Made by a program: the position numbers and the translations under genes
Part shown: one piece after another, positions 17,683-28,992 of the stretch
Layout of the letters: the number at the start of each line of letters is the position of its first letter
How positions within the stretch are numbered: position 1 is the stretch's first letter
The notes under the pieces: generated by a model
What the model was told of the DNA's origin: nothing
What the model saw: only the letters and a program-made list of their open reading frames with translations
The model's database searches: none
Source of the DNA: an uncultured Verrucomicrobiales bacterium
GTDB lineage: Bacteria > Verrucomicrobiota > Verrucomicrobiia > Verrucomicrobiales > DEV007
Assembly: GCA_943789025.1 (NCBI GenBank)
Contig: CALSSN010000013.1
Location: forward strand, 1-64,000
DNA length: 64,000 nt
Direction: 5' to 3'

Positions 17683-20157
17683 TTAGTCGAGGTAGCGGAA
17701 TTCGGCACTGGCGAGAAGAGCCTGGCAGAAGCTGTGGAAGCCGAGGAGTTGCGGATCCGGGTAGTCAGCTTCTTCGGCTTTTTCGAGGAAGGTCTGGTAA
17801 AACTCGAGGGCTCGGTCGGTTTCCTTTTCGGTCGGCGGTCGGCCGTAACAGAGAAGGTGCCCAAGGAGGAGGCGTTGGGAGCGATCTGAGGCCTCCTCGA
17901 GGAGTCGATAGCCGAGGTCGGCCGCGCAGTCCTGCACAAAGGCATGATTCAGGAGGTAGAGCGCCTGTCCGGGGACGGTGGTGACATCTCTCGATCCAGT
18001 GACGAGACTGGCCTCGGCAAAGTCAAAGACGTCGAGGGCATCGGGAATGTTATCCCGAATGATAGGAAGATAGACCGATCGGTTGTCGTTTTCCGCGAGA
18101 GCATCAATCTGTCCCCGGGCGAGGAGAATCCTGTGATTGACGTTTCGCAGGGTGGTGACAGGAGATCCCATGAGAGGCTCGGTGACCAGTCTTCCGCTGG
18201 TGGCGAGCATGGCATCACGAATGGCCTCTGCGTCGAGTCGGCGTTTGCTCATGCGCCAGAGCAGCGCATTTTCTGGATCCTTGAGAAAGCTTTCTTCGTC
18301 GAAGGTAGAAGCCTGCCGGTAGGTGTCTGAGAGAACAATCTGTCGAATAAGCGCCTTGGTTGACCACCCGTCCTCGATGAAGCGAATGGCAAGGTGATCG
18401 AGGAGTTCTGGGTGGCTTGGTTTCTCGCCGTTGACGCCAAAATTGTCAGCCGACGGGACAATCCCCTGACCAAAGAGGTGTTGCCAGATGCGGTTGACGA
18501 AGACCCGTGCCGTCAGTGGGTTGTCGAGTGCCGTAATCCATTGAGCAAGTTCCAGGCGGCCACTCTGGTTACCGGTGATTTGAAGGGGCTCTCTGAGTTG
18601 GACGAATCTCGGGAAGCCCCGCGCGACTCTCTCGCCGGGTTGATCAAGTTCACCGCGACGAAGGACTTCGGTGTCCTCGATCCGTGAGCCTTCCCAGATT
18701 CCCATGGCGAGCGGATAGGCACGTCCTGAAGTGTCGACTGATGCGAGCTGTGCTTCGATCTGTCCGAAGCGTGTCTGTATACGAATTGCGGTTCGGATGT
18801 CAGGTTGGAATGCCTGTCCATTCTGGCGTGCCTTGAAGGTAGCAATTCGGAGTTCTCTGCGCGTCGCCTCCAGTTCATCCATTTCGTCGCGCAGGCTGGC
18901 GATCTGTTCGGTGGAAAGATCCGGGTCGGTGATGATCTGGCCCTCGACGTCGGGGAGACGGAGAAGCTGACTGCTCTGGCGCCTGCCCGGTCCACTTGAG
19001 ATGCCAAAGTAAGTCTCACTGCTGAGGAAAATGCCTGCCAGGGCGTAGTAATCTTTGGTGGGGACAGGGTCGAATTTATGGTCGTGGCAGCGGGCGCAGG
19101 CCACGGTGGTTCCGAGTACTGCCCGCGTGAGCGTATCGATCTGTTCATCGACAAGATCGAGATGGAATTGCCTGGCATTGCGCTCGTTGAGAGACTTCGT
19201 CCCGAGAGCGAGAAATCCGGTAGCGATCATTTGCTCGGCCTGTTGGGCAGAATTTTCATAGGGCAGCAGATCTCCGGCAATCTGCTCGGTGAGGAAGCGA
19301 TGGTAGGGTTTGTCTTCGTTGAATGCCCGGATGACGTAGTCGCGGTAGCGCCACGCATACGGGTAGGGGACGTTGGTTTCCTTCCCGTTACTCTCGGCGT
19401 AGCGGGCAACGTCGAGCCAGTGACGGGCCCAGCGTTCACCGAATTGTGGGCGGGCGAGCAAAGCGTCGACGACGGCAGTGACAGTAGCCTCGGGGTTCGA
19501 TGCGTAGCGTTTGATGAATACCTGAATTTCTTCCGGGGTTGGGGGTAGGCCGAGAATATCGAAGTGAAGACGACGCAGCAGGGTGTAAGGGTCTGCGGGC
19601 GACGAGGGTGCAAGCCCATTCTCCACGAGGCGAGTGGTGACGAAGCGGTCGATCTCTGCCCCTTCTCCGTTGGGAACCTTCTGACGTCTCAGAGGGTTGT
19701 AGGCCCAGTGCTCGCGGGCATTCGCGGGATCGAGCAGTCTGTTTTCTGCCTTCTCGGCATCGGTTTTCCCACCGCGTGGGTCGGGTGCGCCGAGAGCCAC
19801 CCACCGTCGGAAATCCTCCACGATATTCTCTGGAAGTTGCTCCTCAGGAGGCATCTGGTAGTCCTCGTCGTGATAAGAAAGTGCAGTGATAAGGAGGCTT
19901 TCGTCTGGGTGGTTGGGAATGAGAGCGGGTCCTGAATCCCCGCCTTCGAGGAGACCTGGAAGGGAGTCGAGAAGGAGCCCGCCCTTGGACTTGCCGGAAT
20001 CAATCGAGTGGCACTCGTAGCAGTTGTCGACGAGGACCGGCCGGATCTTCGACTCAAAGAAGCGAAGGTGTTCCGGATCGTGCGACGCTGCGTAGGTTGC
20101 CACAGAATGCCCTGTCAGAGTGACGACTGATAAGAGCGTGAGGAAGCGAAATTGCAT
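17683..20157 (-). CDS. PSCyt1-DUF1549-DUF1553 secreted cytochrome-like protein
   Basis: 824 residues with a signal peptide (about 1-24). A PSCyt1 domain carries a haem-type motif CYECH at 46-50. DUF1549/PSCyt2 follows with ACARCHDHKFDPVPTKDYY around residue 310, then DUF1553/PSD1 with DNPLTARVFVNRIWQHLFGQ and SHPELLDHLA. The family is expanded in Planctomycetes and Verrucomicrobia and often sits beside a DUF1501 sulfatase-like gene in polysaccharide-use loci. No DUF1501 or sulfatase gene is adjacent; the next gene downstream is a glycosyltransferase. Function is unknown beyond a likely periplasmic redox or haem role. Confidence 0.9.
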   Translation of the reverse strand: MQFRFLTLLSVVTLTGHSVATYAASHDPEHLRFFESKIRPVLVDNCYECHSIDSGKSKGGLLLDSLPGLLEGGDSGPALIPNHPDESLLITALSYHDEDYQMPPEEQLPENIVEDFRRWVALGAPDPRGGKTDAEKAENRLLDPANAREHWAYNPLRRQKVPNGEGAEIDRFVTTRLVENGLAPSSPADPYTLLRRLHFDILGLPPTPEEIQVFIKRYASNPEATVTAVVDALLARPQFGERWARHWLDVARYAESNGKETNVPYPYAWRYRDYVIRAFNEDKPYHRFLTEQIAGDLLPYENSAQQAEQMIATGFLALGTKSLNERNARQFHLDLVDEQIDTLTRAVLGTTVACARCHDHKFDPVPTKDYYALAGIFLSSETYFGISSGPGRRQSSQLLRLPDVEGQIITDPDLSTEQIASLRDEMDELEATRRELRIATFKARQNGQAFQPDIRTAIRIQTRFGQIEAQLASVDTSGRAYPLAMGIWEGSRIEDTEVLRRGELDQPGERVARGFPRFVQLREPLQITGNQSGRLELAQWITALDNPLTARVFVNRIWQHLFGQGIVPSADNFGVNGEKPSHPELLDHLAIRFIEDGWSTKALIRQIVLSDTYRQASTFDEESFLKDPENALLWRMSKRRLDAEAIRDAMLATSGRLVTEPLMGSPVTTLRNVNHRILLARGQIDALAENDNRSVYLPIIRDNIPDALDVFDFAEASLVTGSRDVTTVPGQALYLLNHAFVQDCAADLGYRLLEEASDRSQRLLLGHLLCYGRPPTEKETDRALEFYQTFLEKAEEADYPDPQLLGFHSFCQALLASAEFRYLD

Positions 20158-20336
20158 AGCAAGAATAAAGCAGCTGAAGAATGGAACCCCACGGGTTGCT
20201 GGGAGTCGCTGGAAAATTTCAGTGACCTGATTTCAAGCTTGGTGGCAGCACCCTGAAAAACACCATAGGCCTTGCCAGAATGCGCGTCATTTTTTGTCGG
20301 CTTCCTAGTAGGATCGGCTCTAGGCTTACGGCTCTG

Positions 20337-22916
20337 ATGCCTGAAGCACCTCCCGAAGCTGAAGCCGCTATCCCTTCCTCCCTAGAGCCGCTCCGTCGCC
20401 CGCCACTCTGCCCGGATGGTCGAAAGAGGCTTCCTGCCGGGCGGGATGCTGTTCTTGATTTCTTCCTCGCATTTCTTGAGTCGAGCGGAATTTCGCTCTA
20501 CCCAGCGCAGGAAGAAGCGATTCTTGAAATCTTTGATGGCAAGAATATTATTCTGAACACGCCTACCGGATCGGGAAAGTCGCTGGTGGCCACGGCAATG
20601 CATTTTAAGGCACTGTGCGAGCGGCGTCGGAGCTATTACACGAGTCCGATCAAGGCCTTGGTAAACGAAAAGTTTCTTGCCCTCTGTCGCGATTTCGGGG
20701 CCGATCAGGTCGGCTTGGTGACAGGTGATGCCACGGTAAATCCCAGTGCTCCAATCGTCTGCGCGACTGCCGAGATTCTGGCGAATATCGCCCTCGTGCA
20801 CGGCGCACAGGCTGAGGTAGATGACGTCATCATGGACGAGTTTCACTATTACAGTGACCGTGATCGCGGCGGTGCCTGGCAGGTTCCCTTACTCACGCTC
20901 TCTCGGTCGCGGTTTCTTCTCATGTCTGCCACGCTTGGAGAGACAGAATTTTTTTCCAAAGTTTTAGAAAATCTAACAGGGGTTCCTGCCGTGCTCGTGC
21001 ACAGTGTGGAAAGGCCGGTGCCTCTAGAGTTTCGCTGGATTGAAGAGGGGCTGGAACATGCGGTTGAGGAACTGGCAGGGTCGGGCCAGGCCCCGGTCTA
21101 TGTCGTGCATTTCTCACAGCGATCGGCGGCAGAGAGCTCAAAAAAATTCCTGAGTTTGAATTTTTTGTCGAAGGATGAGAAGCGGGAGATCCAGAAATTA
21201 TTCGAGAACCAGTCCTTTCGGTCGCCTTACGGAAAAGAGATCAAGCGTCTTCTTTCGCACGGGGTCGGGCTCCATCATGCGGGACTCCTGCCGCGTTACC
21301 GATTGCTCGTCGAGGTTCTAGCGCAGCGTGGGTTTCTCAAGGTGATCTGCGGCACAGACACCTTAGGGGTGGGGATTAATGTCCCGATCAGGACAGTTCT
21401 TTTCACGCAGCTTTGCAAATACGATGGAAGGGCGACAAAAATACTCACGGCGCGTGACTTTCACCAGGTCGCGGGTCGCGCCGGAAGGAAGGGGTTCGAT
21501 GACCGTGGTCTGGTGGCTGCCTTGCCTCCTCCGCACGTGATCGAGAACTTGAAGATGGATCGTCGGGTGGCAGCGGATCCCACGAAGAAGCGGAAGATCG
21601 TCAGGAAAAAGGCGCCGAAAGGGATGGTCCCGTGGGACGAGAAGACCTTTCAGAAACTGATCGAATCCCCTCCTGAGGCCCTCGTCTCGAGCTTTTCAGT
21701 CGGGCATGGAATGCTGCTGCAGGTACTCGGGAGAAAGGGGGAGGATGGCTGCGCAGTGATGCGCCATCTGATTCGTGATTCCCATGAGTCGGCCGTGAGC
21801 AAGCAGCGGCATACCCGGCGAGCGTGGCAGCTCTTTCGCTCGCTCGTCGATCACAGGATTGTTGAGATCCTGCCCTCGGATCATGCGGAGAAACTGCGGA
21901 TCAATGTCGAGTTGCAGGACGATTTCTCGATGCACCAGACCTTGAGTCTGTGGCTGGTGAATACGCTCGACCTTCTTGACCGCGAATCGGAAAGCTATCC
22001 TCTCGATGTAGTGACACTGGTTGAATCGATTCTCGAAGACCCCGCAACGATTCTTCGAAAACAAGAGGACCAGGCAAAGGGCGATCTGCTGGCACGACTG
22101 AAGAACGAGGGGGTCCCCTATGAAGAACGGATGCTGCGACTTGAAGAGGTGGAACATCCAAAACCCTTGCGTGAATTTGTTTACGATACCTTCAACGACT
22201 TCGCTGCAAAGCACCCGTGGGTTGGTGATGACAATATCCGTCCGAAATCGATAGCCCGGGAGATGGTGGAGTCGTTGCTGGATTTTCACGACTACGTTCG
22301 TCGTTACGGATTACAGCGCGTCGAGGGTGTGCTCCTGCGTCACCTCAGTCGCGTCTACAAAGTTCTCAGTCATACCGTTCCTGATGCGCGGAAGACGGAG
22401 GAGCTTCACGAAGTTGAAATATTCCTTGAGTCCCAGGTTCGGGGGACCGATTCGAGCTTGCTCGATGAGTGGGAGATGATCGGGCACCCGGAGGCAGCGG
22501 CGAGCGGTAAGAGGAATGGTAGGGAGGATCTTGCCGCAGCACGGCCTTACGATCTGACGGCAGATGAGAAAGTCTTTCGTGTGCGTGTCAGGAATGCGGC
22601 ATTTCAGGCGACACGGGCTCTGGCCCAGGGGCGCTATGACGAGCTGCGAGAGATTCTTGGCCAGGGAGGCTGCCCTCCGGACGAAGAGCTAAGCCAGCAA
22701 ACAGGGGATTTTGTCGAAGCTTTCGGACCGCCGGATTTTTCTTCCGCAGCACGGGTGACTGCGCTTTTTCGCTTCCGGGAAGATGACGGTGCTCAACTTG
22801 TCGAGCAGGTACTCTGTGCCGAGGGAGGTGAAGCGACGGAATTCGGAATTACCTATCAGGTCGATCTCAGTGCAAGCCGTGCCCAACAACGTGCGGTGCT
22901 GGTTCTGAGAATTTGA
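20337..22916 (+). CDS. Ski2-like DEAD/DEAH-box RNA helicase (DUF3516 type)
   Basis: ATP-dependent nucleic-acid helicase of about 859 residues. Walker [10 protein letters not shown] near residue 75, Walker B/DExH as MDEFHYYSD near 165, motif III SATLGE, motif IV-V region with [13 protein letters not shown], and motif [13 protein letters not shown]. The C-terminal 400 residues match the layout of DUF3516 helicases in actinobacteria and verrucomicrobia and may contact RNA. The frame opens at 20280, but Met at 20337 ([10 protein letters not shown]) gives the usual N-terminus. Divergent from the DUF1549 gene and convergent with rpoD. Confidence 0.9.
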   Translation: MPEAPPEAEAAIPSSLEPLRRPPLCPDGRKRLPAGRDAVLDFFLAFLESSGISLYPAQEEAILEIFDGKNIILNTPTGSGKSLVATAMHFKALCERRRSYYTSPIKALVNEKFLALCRDFGADQVGLVTGDATVNPSAPIVCATAEILANIALVHGAQAEVDDVIMDEFHYYSDRDRGGAWQVPLLTLSRSRFLLMSATLGETEFFSKVLENLTGVPAVLVHSVERPVPLEFRWIEEGLEHAVEELAGSGQAPVYVVHFSQRSAAESSKKFLSLNFLSKDEKREIQKLFENQSFRSPYGKEIKRLLSHGVGLHHAGLLPRYRLLVEVLAQRGFLKVICGTDTLGVGINVPIRTVLFTQLCKYDGRATKILTARDFHQVAGRAGRKGFDDRGLVAALPPPHVIENLKMDRRVAADPTKKRKIVRKKAPKGMVPWDEKTFQKLIESPPEALVSSFSVGHGMLLQVLGRKGEDGCAVMRHLIRDSHESAVSKQRHTRRAWQLFRSLVDHRIVEILPSDHAEKLRINVELQDDFSMHQTLSLWLVNTLDLLDRESESYPLDVVTLVESILEDPATILRKQEDQAKGDLLARLKNEGVPYEERMLRLEEVEHPKPLREFVYDTFNDFAAKHPWVGDDNIRPKSIAREMVESLLDFHDYVRRYGLQRVEGVLLRHLSRVYKVLSHTVPDARKTEELHEVEIFLESQVRGTDSSLLDEWEMIGHPEAAASGKRNGREDLAAARPYDLTADEKVFRVRVRNAAFQATRALAQGRYDELREILGQGGCPPDEELSQQTGDFVEAFGPPDFSSAARVTALFRFREDDGAQLVEQVLCAEGGEATEFGITYQVDLSASRAQQRAVLVLRI

Positions 22917-22981
22917 GAATAATCCATGGCCGTTACGTTCTCGCCACTTGACCAGTGATGGCGGGAAAAATCCGCGAAGCT

Positions 22982-24691
22982 TCAGGTCTCCACCTCAAGA
23001 AAGCCTTCCAGCTGTCGGATGCGGGTGGGGTGGCGCATTTTCCGAAGGGCCTTCGCCTCGATCTGGCGGATACGTTCGCGGGTAACTTCGAACTCGGTGC
23101 CCACCTCTTCCAGGGTGCGACTGCATCCATCGCGAAGCCCGAAGCGCTGTTCGAGGACTGCCCGCTCACGCTCTGAGAGGGTATCAAGGAGATCCTTAAT
23201 TTTGTCCCTGAGCATGGCCATGCCAGTGTGTTCAAAAGGATCTTCGGCCTCCTTGTCCTGGATGAAGTCGCCGAAGCAACTGTCTTTCCCATCGCCGACT
23301 GGTGCGTGCAGGGAGATCGGTTGTTGTGCCATCCTGAGAACAGCGCTGACGCGCTCGACAGGAAGATGAATTTCTTCGGCGATCTCTTCGTGGGTCGGCT
23401 CTCGGCCGAATTCCTGAACAAGCTGCTTCTGCACCCGCATGAGCTTGTTGATGGTTTCGATCATGTGCACGGGAATCCTGATCGTCCGCGCCTGGTCAGC
23501 AACCGACCGGGTGATTGCCTGGCGTATCCACCAGGTAGCGTAGGTGGAAAATTTGTAGCCGCGTTTGTACTCGAATTTCTCGACTGCTTTCATCAGTCCC
23601 ATATTCCCTTCCTGGATCAGGTCGAGAAATGACAGCCCGCGATTGGTGTATTTCTTTGCGATGGAAATCACGAGCCGAAGGTTGGCTTCGATCATTTCGG
23701 TTTTCGCCTTGAGTGCTTGGGATTGCCATTCTTTGAGCTCCTGGTGGGTCACACGGAACGCATCAGCTTTCATCCAACAGGTCTTCTCAACCGCTCGCAG
23801 TTCATTAGCGAATCTTCGTGAGCCTGGCTTTTTTGCTAATTTTTTCTGGAGGCAGGTAATCGTGCCAAGAATTTTCGTGCAATGCGCGCTGAGCTCCTCG
23901 GTGATTTGGAATTTGAAGTGAAGGCGCTGGCAGAGTTTGGTCAGCTTGAGACGCTGTTTCTCGACATCTTTTCCTATCGCTTCGCGTTCGGAGACTTTGG
24001 CTTTCCCAAGTTGGTGGATAGTCTCGGCGCTTTGGTCGCGAGCGCTGCGAATCTGGGAGAGGAGTTTGGGCAGGCTCTTGAGGTAGCGATCTTTGCTCTG
24101 AAGATTTTTATCGACGACGACCTGATCGAAGCGCGCGCACCCCGCGATCAGGGACTCCGCGGTTGAGAGGTGGTAATCGTAGGTGAAAGCAAACAGGCTG
24201 AGGATTTTCAGGACAGATTTTTCTGCCTTTTCGATCCGTTTTGAAATTTCGATTTCCTCTTTTCTCGTGAGCAGAGGGATTCGGCCCATCTGCTTGAGAT
24301 ACATCCGGACTGGGTCGTCGAAACCTTCCAGCTTGCTTTCTTCGTTCTGGTTGCTCGAGCCGCTCCCTTGTTCCTTGTCGATGATGGTGGCAGGTGCCCG
24401 AGTTTCATTCTCGGAGGAATTGACAATCCGAAACTCCATGGCGCGGAGGCGCTCGAGAAGAGAATCGATCACTTCCGGGTCGACCAAGCCATCAGGAAGA
24501 AGCTCGTTGATGTCGTCGTGGGTGAGAAATTCCTGCCCCTTAGCGCGCTTGATCAACTTCCTGAGAATCGCTTGGATTTCGGGATGTGTGACATCCGAAA
24601 TTGGCTCTGTGCCACGCGTTTCTCCTGCTCTTTCCGAGCCCCCTTGAGGAGGTGCAGAGACGGGAATATCGTTCGTTGTCTGAGAACCCAT
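22982..24691 (-). CDS. rpoD: RNA polymerase primary sigma factor (sigma-70)
   Basis: Directs RNA polymerase to housekeeping promoters. About 569 residues from ATG 24691. Region 1.1 ([12 protein letters not shown]...HDDINELLP) at about 36-89, region 1.2 ([17 protein letters not shown]) at about 124-156, a non-conserved insert, region 2 ([48 protein letters not shown]) from about 334, region 3, and region 4 ([31 protein letters not shown]) at the end. A longer in-frame TTG start at 24739 overlaps the dnaG stop. It follows dnaG directly, a conserved bacterial order, though rpsU is absent. Confidence 0.96.
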   Translation of the reverse strand: MGSQTTNDIPVSAPPQGGSERAGETRGTEPISDVTHPEIQAILRKLIKRAKGQEFLTHDDINELLPDGLVDPEVIDSLLERLRAMEFRIVNSSENETRAPATIIDKEQGSGSSNQNEESKLEGFDDPVRMYLKQMGRIPLLTRKEEIEISKRIEKAEKSVLKILSLFAFTYDYHLSTAESLIAGCARFDQVVVDKNLQSKDRYLKSLPKLLSQIRSARDQSAETIHQLGKAKVSEREAIGKDVEKQRLKLTKLCQRLHFKFQITEELSAHCTKILGTITCLQKKLAKKPGSRRFANELRAVEKTCWMKADAFRVTHQELKEWQSQALKAKTEMIEANLRLVISIAKKYTNRGLSFLDLIQEGNMGLMKAVEKFEYKRGYKFSTYATWWIRQAITRSVADQARTIRIPVHMIETINKLMRVQKQLVQEFGREPTHEEIAEEIHLPVERVSAVLRMAQQPISLHAPVGDGKDSCFGDFIQDKEAEDPFEHTGMAMLRDKIKDLLDTLSERERAVLEQRFGLRDGCSRTLEEVGTEFEVTRERIRQIEAKALRKMRHPTRIRQLEGFLEVET

Positions 24692-24735
24692 AACAGGAAA
24701 TCCGTCCACGGGGTGTCGGAATGGTCCCCTGGGAA

Positions 24736-26580
24736 TCAAGAACTCAGACTATCGGAGAGACGATTTTTTGCGTCAAGGATTTCTTTGTTTAGTTGTTTGA
24801 GCTTTGCAAAGACTTCTCTCTGTTCATCTGCGGAGATTGTGGGGGTTTCCAGAGAGGCCTTCTCGGCAGCGATTGAGGTCTCCATGGATCGGATGCGAAG
24901 ACGGCTGAGAGCCTGGTCTGCGGACTCGACGGCTGGGGCTTGAGGAGCTTTGCTCGCGAGGAGCAGGAGCAGTCCCTGTTCGTCAGATGCTGGCAGTGTG
25001 GCGAGAAATGTGTTCACAGCATTTGAATCGTCCGGGAGAGGCGCTCCATCGATGATGCGGAGGAGAAGGCGCCCGCCAGGGAAGTTTTCGAGCTCGGCTA
25101 AGTGCGCATTGACCCGCAGGTAGCGCTGGGCTTCAGCATCGGTGAGAGCGAGGCGGCAAAGCAGAGCGACGGCGCGATCGGGGAATTCGGTGGCGGCTTC
25201 CTTCTCCTCCATTGCATCATCGCGGGTGTCAGGATGCACGGCATACTTTCTGCGTTTGCTGCTGCTGCCGCGAAGCGCCTCGGCAACGAGTTTTCGGAAT
25301 TCATCCGGCGCGAGTCGGAGCCGCGTGGCGGCGTGGCTGATGAGAGCGTCCTGTGCGGCCTTGTCAGAGAATTGTGCCGCCGTGTGCGCAACTTCGCGGG
25401 CAAGTTGAACACGGGACCGGACTGTGGACATGTCCATCTCTGCCGAGCGGTGGTCGATCTGAAAGTCATGAAACTCTTTCGCCTCATCGATCAGGTGCTG
25501 CAGGGCCTCGGGACCTTCTTTTTTAAGGAACGAGTCGGGGTCCTCCCCTGCAGGCATCTCGCCTGCGCGGACAAGAATGCCGGCGTGCGCCAGCGCGGTG
25601 AAGGTGCGAAGCGAGGATTTATAGCCTGCAGCGTCGGCGTCATTGAGTAATATGACTTCGTCCACGTGGCGCTTAAGGATTTTTCCGTGCATCTCAGTGA
25701 AACCGGTGCCAAGAGCCGCGACGACGTTTTGAATCCCTGCCTCGTAACAGGCGATGAGGTCGATCTGGCCTTCACAGAGGATGGCGGTTTTTGCCTTTAG
25801 GATCGGGCGTTTGGTAAGGTGCATTCCGAAAAAAAGTTTCCCCTTATCGAAGATGGGGGTTTCCGGACTGTTGAGGTATTTAGCGGCCTTTGCTTCTGAA
25901 TCGAGAAGTCTTCCCGAGAAAGCAACCGGTTCACCATTTTCGTTGCAGATTGGAAACATGAGGCGATCGCGAAAGCGAGGATAGGCACCTCTTCGGGGAT
26001 TGTTTTCATCACGGTAGCCAACCAGGCCAGCCTGCGCCATAACATCAATCGAATATCCGTTTTCCTCGGCCCATGTGACGATGGCCTGGCCGGCTGGAGC
26101 GAATCCCAGGCCCCAGCGTTTTGCGACTTCGGCGGTAATTCCCCGCGCCTTGAGGTAGGTCCGTGCCGTCTCCGCGCATGAATTTCTCATCAGAAGGCGG
26201 TGAAACCAGTTGGCGGCATCCTTGTTGCACTGTTTCAGTCGACCGAGAAGTTTTCTGCGTTTTTCGAATTCCGGGTCGAAGGTTTCTTCGACAATCTGGA
26301 TCCCATATTCGGTGGCCAGTTGTTTGATCGCCTCGGGGAATGGAAGATTGTGGTAGTCCTGGAGGAAGCGGATTACTGAGCCACCGCTTCCGCAGCCGAA
26401 GCAGTAGTAGGCACGCTTCGATGGGCTGATCCCGAAAGACGGCGTCTTTTCGTCATGAAACGGGCAGAGTCCTTTGAATTCGCTTCCCGCTCGCTTGAGC
26501 TGAACGTGCTTGCCGATCACATCGACGATATCTGCCGCGTCTTTGACTTGTTCGATAATGTGATCGGGTATGCGTCCCAT
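24736..26580 (-). CDS. dnaG: DNA primase
   Basis: Makes RNA primers for replication. About 614 residues from ATG 26580 ([11 protein letters not shown]); an upstream in-frame ATG at 26604 is possible. N-terminal zinc finger with Cys39, His42, Cys60, Cys63 ([19 protein letters not shown]). TOPRIM catalytic core has [12 protein letters not shown] near 268 and [10 protein letters not shown]. The C-terminal helicase-binding part is divergent, as usual. Read in the same direction as rpoD, 45 bp from its start, so probably one operon. Confidence 0.96.
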   Translation of the reverse strand: MGRIPDHIIEQVKDAADIVDVIGKHVQLKRAGSEFKGLCPFHDEKTPSFGISPSKRAYYCFGCGSGGSVIRFLQDYHNLPFPEAIKQLATEYGIQIVEETFDPEFEKRRKLLGRLKQCNKDAANWFHRLLMRNSCAETARTYLKARGITAEVAKRWGLGFAPAGQAIVTWAEENGYSIDVMAQAGLVGYRDENNPRRGAYPRFRDRLMFPICNENGEPVAFSGRLLDSEAKAAKYLNSPETPIFDKGKLFFGMHLTKRPILKAKTAILCEGQIDLIACYEAGIQNVVAALGTGFTEMHGKILKRHVDEVILLNDADAAGYKSSLRTFTALAHAGILVRAGEMPAGEDPDSFLKKEGPEALQHLIDEAKEFHDFQIDHRSAEMDMSTVRSRVQLAREVAHTAAQFSDKAAQDALISHAATRLRLAPDEFRKLVAEALRGSSSKRRKYAVHPDTRDDAMEEKEAATEFPDRAVALLCRLALTDAEAQRYLRVNAHLAELENFPGGRLLLRIIDGAPLPDDSNAVNTFLATLPASDEQGLLLLLASKAPQAPAVESADQALSRLRIRSMETSIAAEKASLETPTISADEQREVFAKLKQLNKEILDAKNRLSDSLSS

Positions 26581-26967
26581 AATTTTTCCATCGCAACAAC
26601 TCATGTCCTAGGCAAAGCATCAAGAAAAAGGACAGCTTTACTGGAAGATCTCTCCGCCCTTAAGCTGGCACGCTTCGGTGTCCGCTGTTGAGGGGTAAAG
26701 TTGCCGATCGCGGGGGAATTGTGGGAGCCGTGAAGCTCTGGCTCGATGCTTAAGAAGGGTTAAACTTCAGTAAATCGATAGTAAATTTCATGCTTTATTC
26801 TTTAAATATGGATATTTAAGGATATTTAACCAAATAAACGGTGTTGCCTGTTTAGCAACCTCAAGAGGTCAACTTTTCCCGTAATGAGCGATTGTTTCCT
26901 CCGTTGGAGAGAAGGAAAAAAGCGTAGTATCACCCCGCTTTCGTCTCAAATCCCCCTTGGATTTGTC
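26581..26967. other. AT-rich intergenic region upstream of dnaG-rpoD
   Basis: 387 bp without a gene. A stretch at about 26755-26840 is much richer in A/T than the rest of the window and holds a 10-bp tandem duplication (ggatatttaa at 26810-26819 and 26820-26829) and two taaat-type repeats nearby. It lies between the end of the hydrolase gene and dnaG, both on the minus strand, so it plausibly carries the dnaG promoter. No clear -35/-10 pair, DnaA box or RNA gene was recognised. Confidence 0.4.
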
Positions 26968-27831
26968 TCAGTGGGAGAAGGGTCGGGTCACTGCTTCGGA
27001 GATGCTATGGTCGGCTTTTTTGAGGATGCTGTTATGCCCTGCTCGTCGCGTAAGATGCAAGGCTGAGACCATTTTTGGATGGGATCTGGCAAGTTCTTCG
27101 GACATTTCTGCTGGAACGATTCGGTCTGATTTGCCGTGGAAAATGATGACCTCGACGTCATCACGGCAGGCCAGCTCCTGCATGCGTGCCCGGTTGTCAA
27201 AATGATGGCGGAGGATATAGCCTGCCCACTTTCCGAATTGCACCTCGGCCATATCAGTCATCGATGTGAAGGGAGAGACCAGGATGACCCGGTCGGCCTC
27301 AAGCTGCTCGGCAGCAATCAGTGCGGCTGCTGCTCCCAGCGAGTGCCCGAAACACCCGAGGTGTATTGGCTGGTTGATGATTTCACTGGTTGTGAGGTGG
27401 TTATGCGCTGCCCGAAGGTTTTCGGTGATCGTCGACGGATCTGGGTGGCCCTGGCAATCTCCATAGCCGGGGTAGTCGACGAAGAGGAAGGAAGCAGCGG
27501 GGTGTTCGTTCTGCCAGCGCATGGCGTGCTCCAGGTAGTCGAGGGCGAGGCTGCCATTGCCTGCGGTGATCATCCAGAGGCTGGTGGCATGCTGTGGGGG
27601 CTTCTTGTGGGGAAGAAAGTGAGCCACCTGCTTGCCCTGCGTGGTTTCAAATAGGATGGGAATGACTCCGGCAGCATGTGCGTCAGCCAGGAGCCTATCA
27701 GGATAGCTGCGAGGAAAGTAGATGAGGGAAGACTGGCAGCCGGCAAGGATAAGAATACCACCAAGGATGATACCGCCGATGCCGATGGCGCCGAAGCGGG
27801 CCAGAACAAGAAAATGGGGAGCATTGGCCAC
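26968..27831 (-). CDS. Alpha/beta hydrolase, membrane- or lipid-anchored
   Basis: 287 residues. N-terminal hydrophobic helix (about 11-31) ends in ILAGC, which resembles a lipobox. The serine hydrolase triad is visible: nucleophile in GHSLGAA, acid in HGKSDRIVP and histidine in RAGHNSI near the C-terminus. The Bem46-like pattern fits esterase/peptidase-type hydrolases of unknown substrate. It lies 71 bp after the phosphatase-like gene on the same strand and may share its transcript. Confidence 0.85.
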   Translation of the reverse strand: MANAPHFLVLARFGAIGIGGIILGGILILAGCQSSLIYFPRSYPDRLLADAHAAGVIPILFETTQGKQVAHFLPHKKPPQHATSLWMITAGNGSLALDYLEHAMRWQNEHPAASFLFVDYPGYGDCQGHPDPSTITENLRAAHNHLTTSEIINQPIHLGCFGHSLGAAAALIAAEQLEADRVILVSPFTSMTDMAEVQFGKWAGYILRHHFDNRARMQELACRDDVEVIIFHGKSDRIVPAEMSEELARSHPKMVSALHLTRRAGHNSILKKADHSISEAVTRPFSH

Positions 27832-27902
27832 AACACATCCTGCATGCGACTGAGGAAAGCTGCAACAAGGCGTGGGAGCCCGTCCGTGAGAGCTCAGATT
27901 TC

Positions 27903-28931
27903 TCAGGGTGCGGGAAAATCGAGTCCTTTGAGGCTGGCTTGTCGATCGACCTTGAGATCAACAATGACAGCTTCATGGCTGCTCTTTCCCATACGTCTGT
28001 GGTAGGTGCGGGAGGCGATCATGTGATCTCCGAGCCATACCTGGTCGAGGGTAAGCAAAGGAATCGGAACAGGCCAGGTCTCTTGAAATCCTGAGCCAGA
28101 GACATCGAACGCATTGGTGAGGTTTGCTCTGATGTGGCTCAGGTAGGCAGAATCCACCGGAAGGTTGAAGTCACCCATGAGGATCAGCGGTCTGCCCGCA
28201 AAGTGATCGATGGCCTCGTCGAGTTTTTTGAGAGCATGTTTCCGCGAAAGATCGGGGTCTGAGCTGTGATCGAAAAGCAGAGCCAGAAAGGACCTCCCCC
28301 GGCATGCGACGACAAGCTGCACCAAGGTGCCGTCCTGCCACTCGGAAGCAGCGAAATTTTCAGCTAGAATGCTTCCGCGGATGAGGGCAAACCGTCCGGA
28401 GGGAAGAAAGGCAATTTTGTGGTTCGGGAAGTGAGCTGGAAAGACGCTCTTTTGGGTTCCGAGGTCGATGATTCCCTCGTTGAGAATGATGAGATCGGCG
28501 TCGAATTCAGCAAGAACCGGAGCTGCCTTGTGGATGGGCAGGGAGTCGAAGTTATCGGTGGTCCAGAAAAGAATCCGGATCGATTCTTCATCTCGTGTTC
28601 CATCCGGGTGACTCAGATTTCGATATGAGCTTCCAAACCACTGGCAGAGGGGCAGAATGACGCAGAGCCCAGTGATGACGCCGCGAATTCGATGGAGCGC
28701 TGCAAGCCGATAGAGAAATTCAGGAAGGGCCAGCGTAGCGAGAACAGGGAGGGGAGTGAGATAAAAGACGAGGGGCAGGGGGAAGGGTAAGGCGTCCTGA
28801 AAAGTGACCCGGATGGTCAGTGCGAAAAGGAAAACGAGGAAAAAGGCGTGTGCGAAGAAGCGCAAGGTGAACAGGTTGGTCCGGACAGGCACAGGTTCTC
28901 CGCCAGTCCCTTCCAGTTGCGATCTACTCAT
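27903..28931 (-). CDS. Membrane-anchored endonuclease/exonuclease/phosphatase (EEP) family protein
   Basis: 342 residues. Three predicted membrane helices in the first 100 residues (FFAHAFFLVFLFALTI, LVFYLTPLPVLATL, VITGLCVILPLC) place the catalytic domain outside the cytoplasm. The EEP domain keeps FWTTDNFDS, NEGIIDLG, the metal-site block LILMGDFNLPVDS, LDQVWLG and the terminal SSHEAVIVDL, where the usual SDH is SSH-E-like. It may hydrolyse phosphodiesters or phospholipid head groups; substrate unknown. Confidence 0.82.
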   Translation of the reverse strand: MSRSQLEGTGGEPVPVRTNLFTLRFFAHAFFLVFLFALTIRVTFQDALPFPLPLVFYLTPLPVLATLALPEFLYRLAALHRIRGVITGLCVILPLCQWFGSSYRNLSHPDGTRDEESIRILFWTTDNFDSLPIHKAAPVLAEFDADLIILNEGIIDLGTQKSVFPAHFPNHKIAFLPSGRFALIRGSILAENFAASEWQDGTLVQLVVACRGRSFLALLFDHSSDPDLSRKHALKKLDEAIDHFAGRPLILMGDFNLPVDSAYLSHIRANLTNAFDVSGSGFQETWPVPIPLLTLDQVWLGDHMIASRTYHRRMGKSSHEAVIVDLKVDRQASLKGLDFPAP

Positions 28932-28992
28932 GCCTCATAGGTGGAGGCCAGAGCTGGATTCTGAACTGCACCTCCGGCCGAGTGCTGATAAT

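Noticed and set aside
22942-22963. Hairpin between helicase and rpoD as a terminator
   Set aside because: Stem is interrupted by a three-base bulge and no T-run follows on either strand.
26581-26967. AT-rich region as a replication origin
   Set aside because: No DnaA boxes and no dnaA/dnaN/gidA neighbours; a promoter region is simpler.
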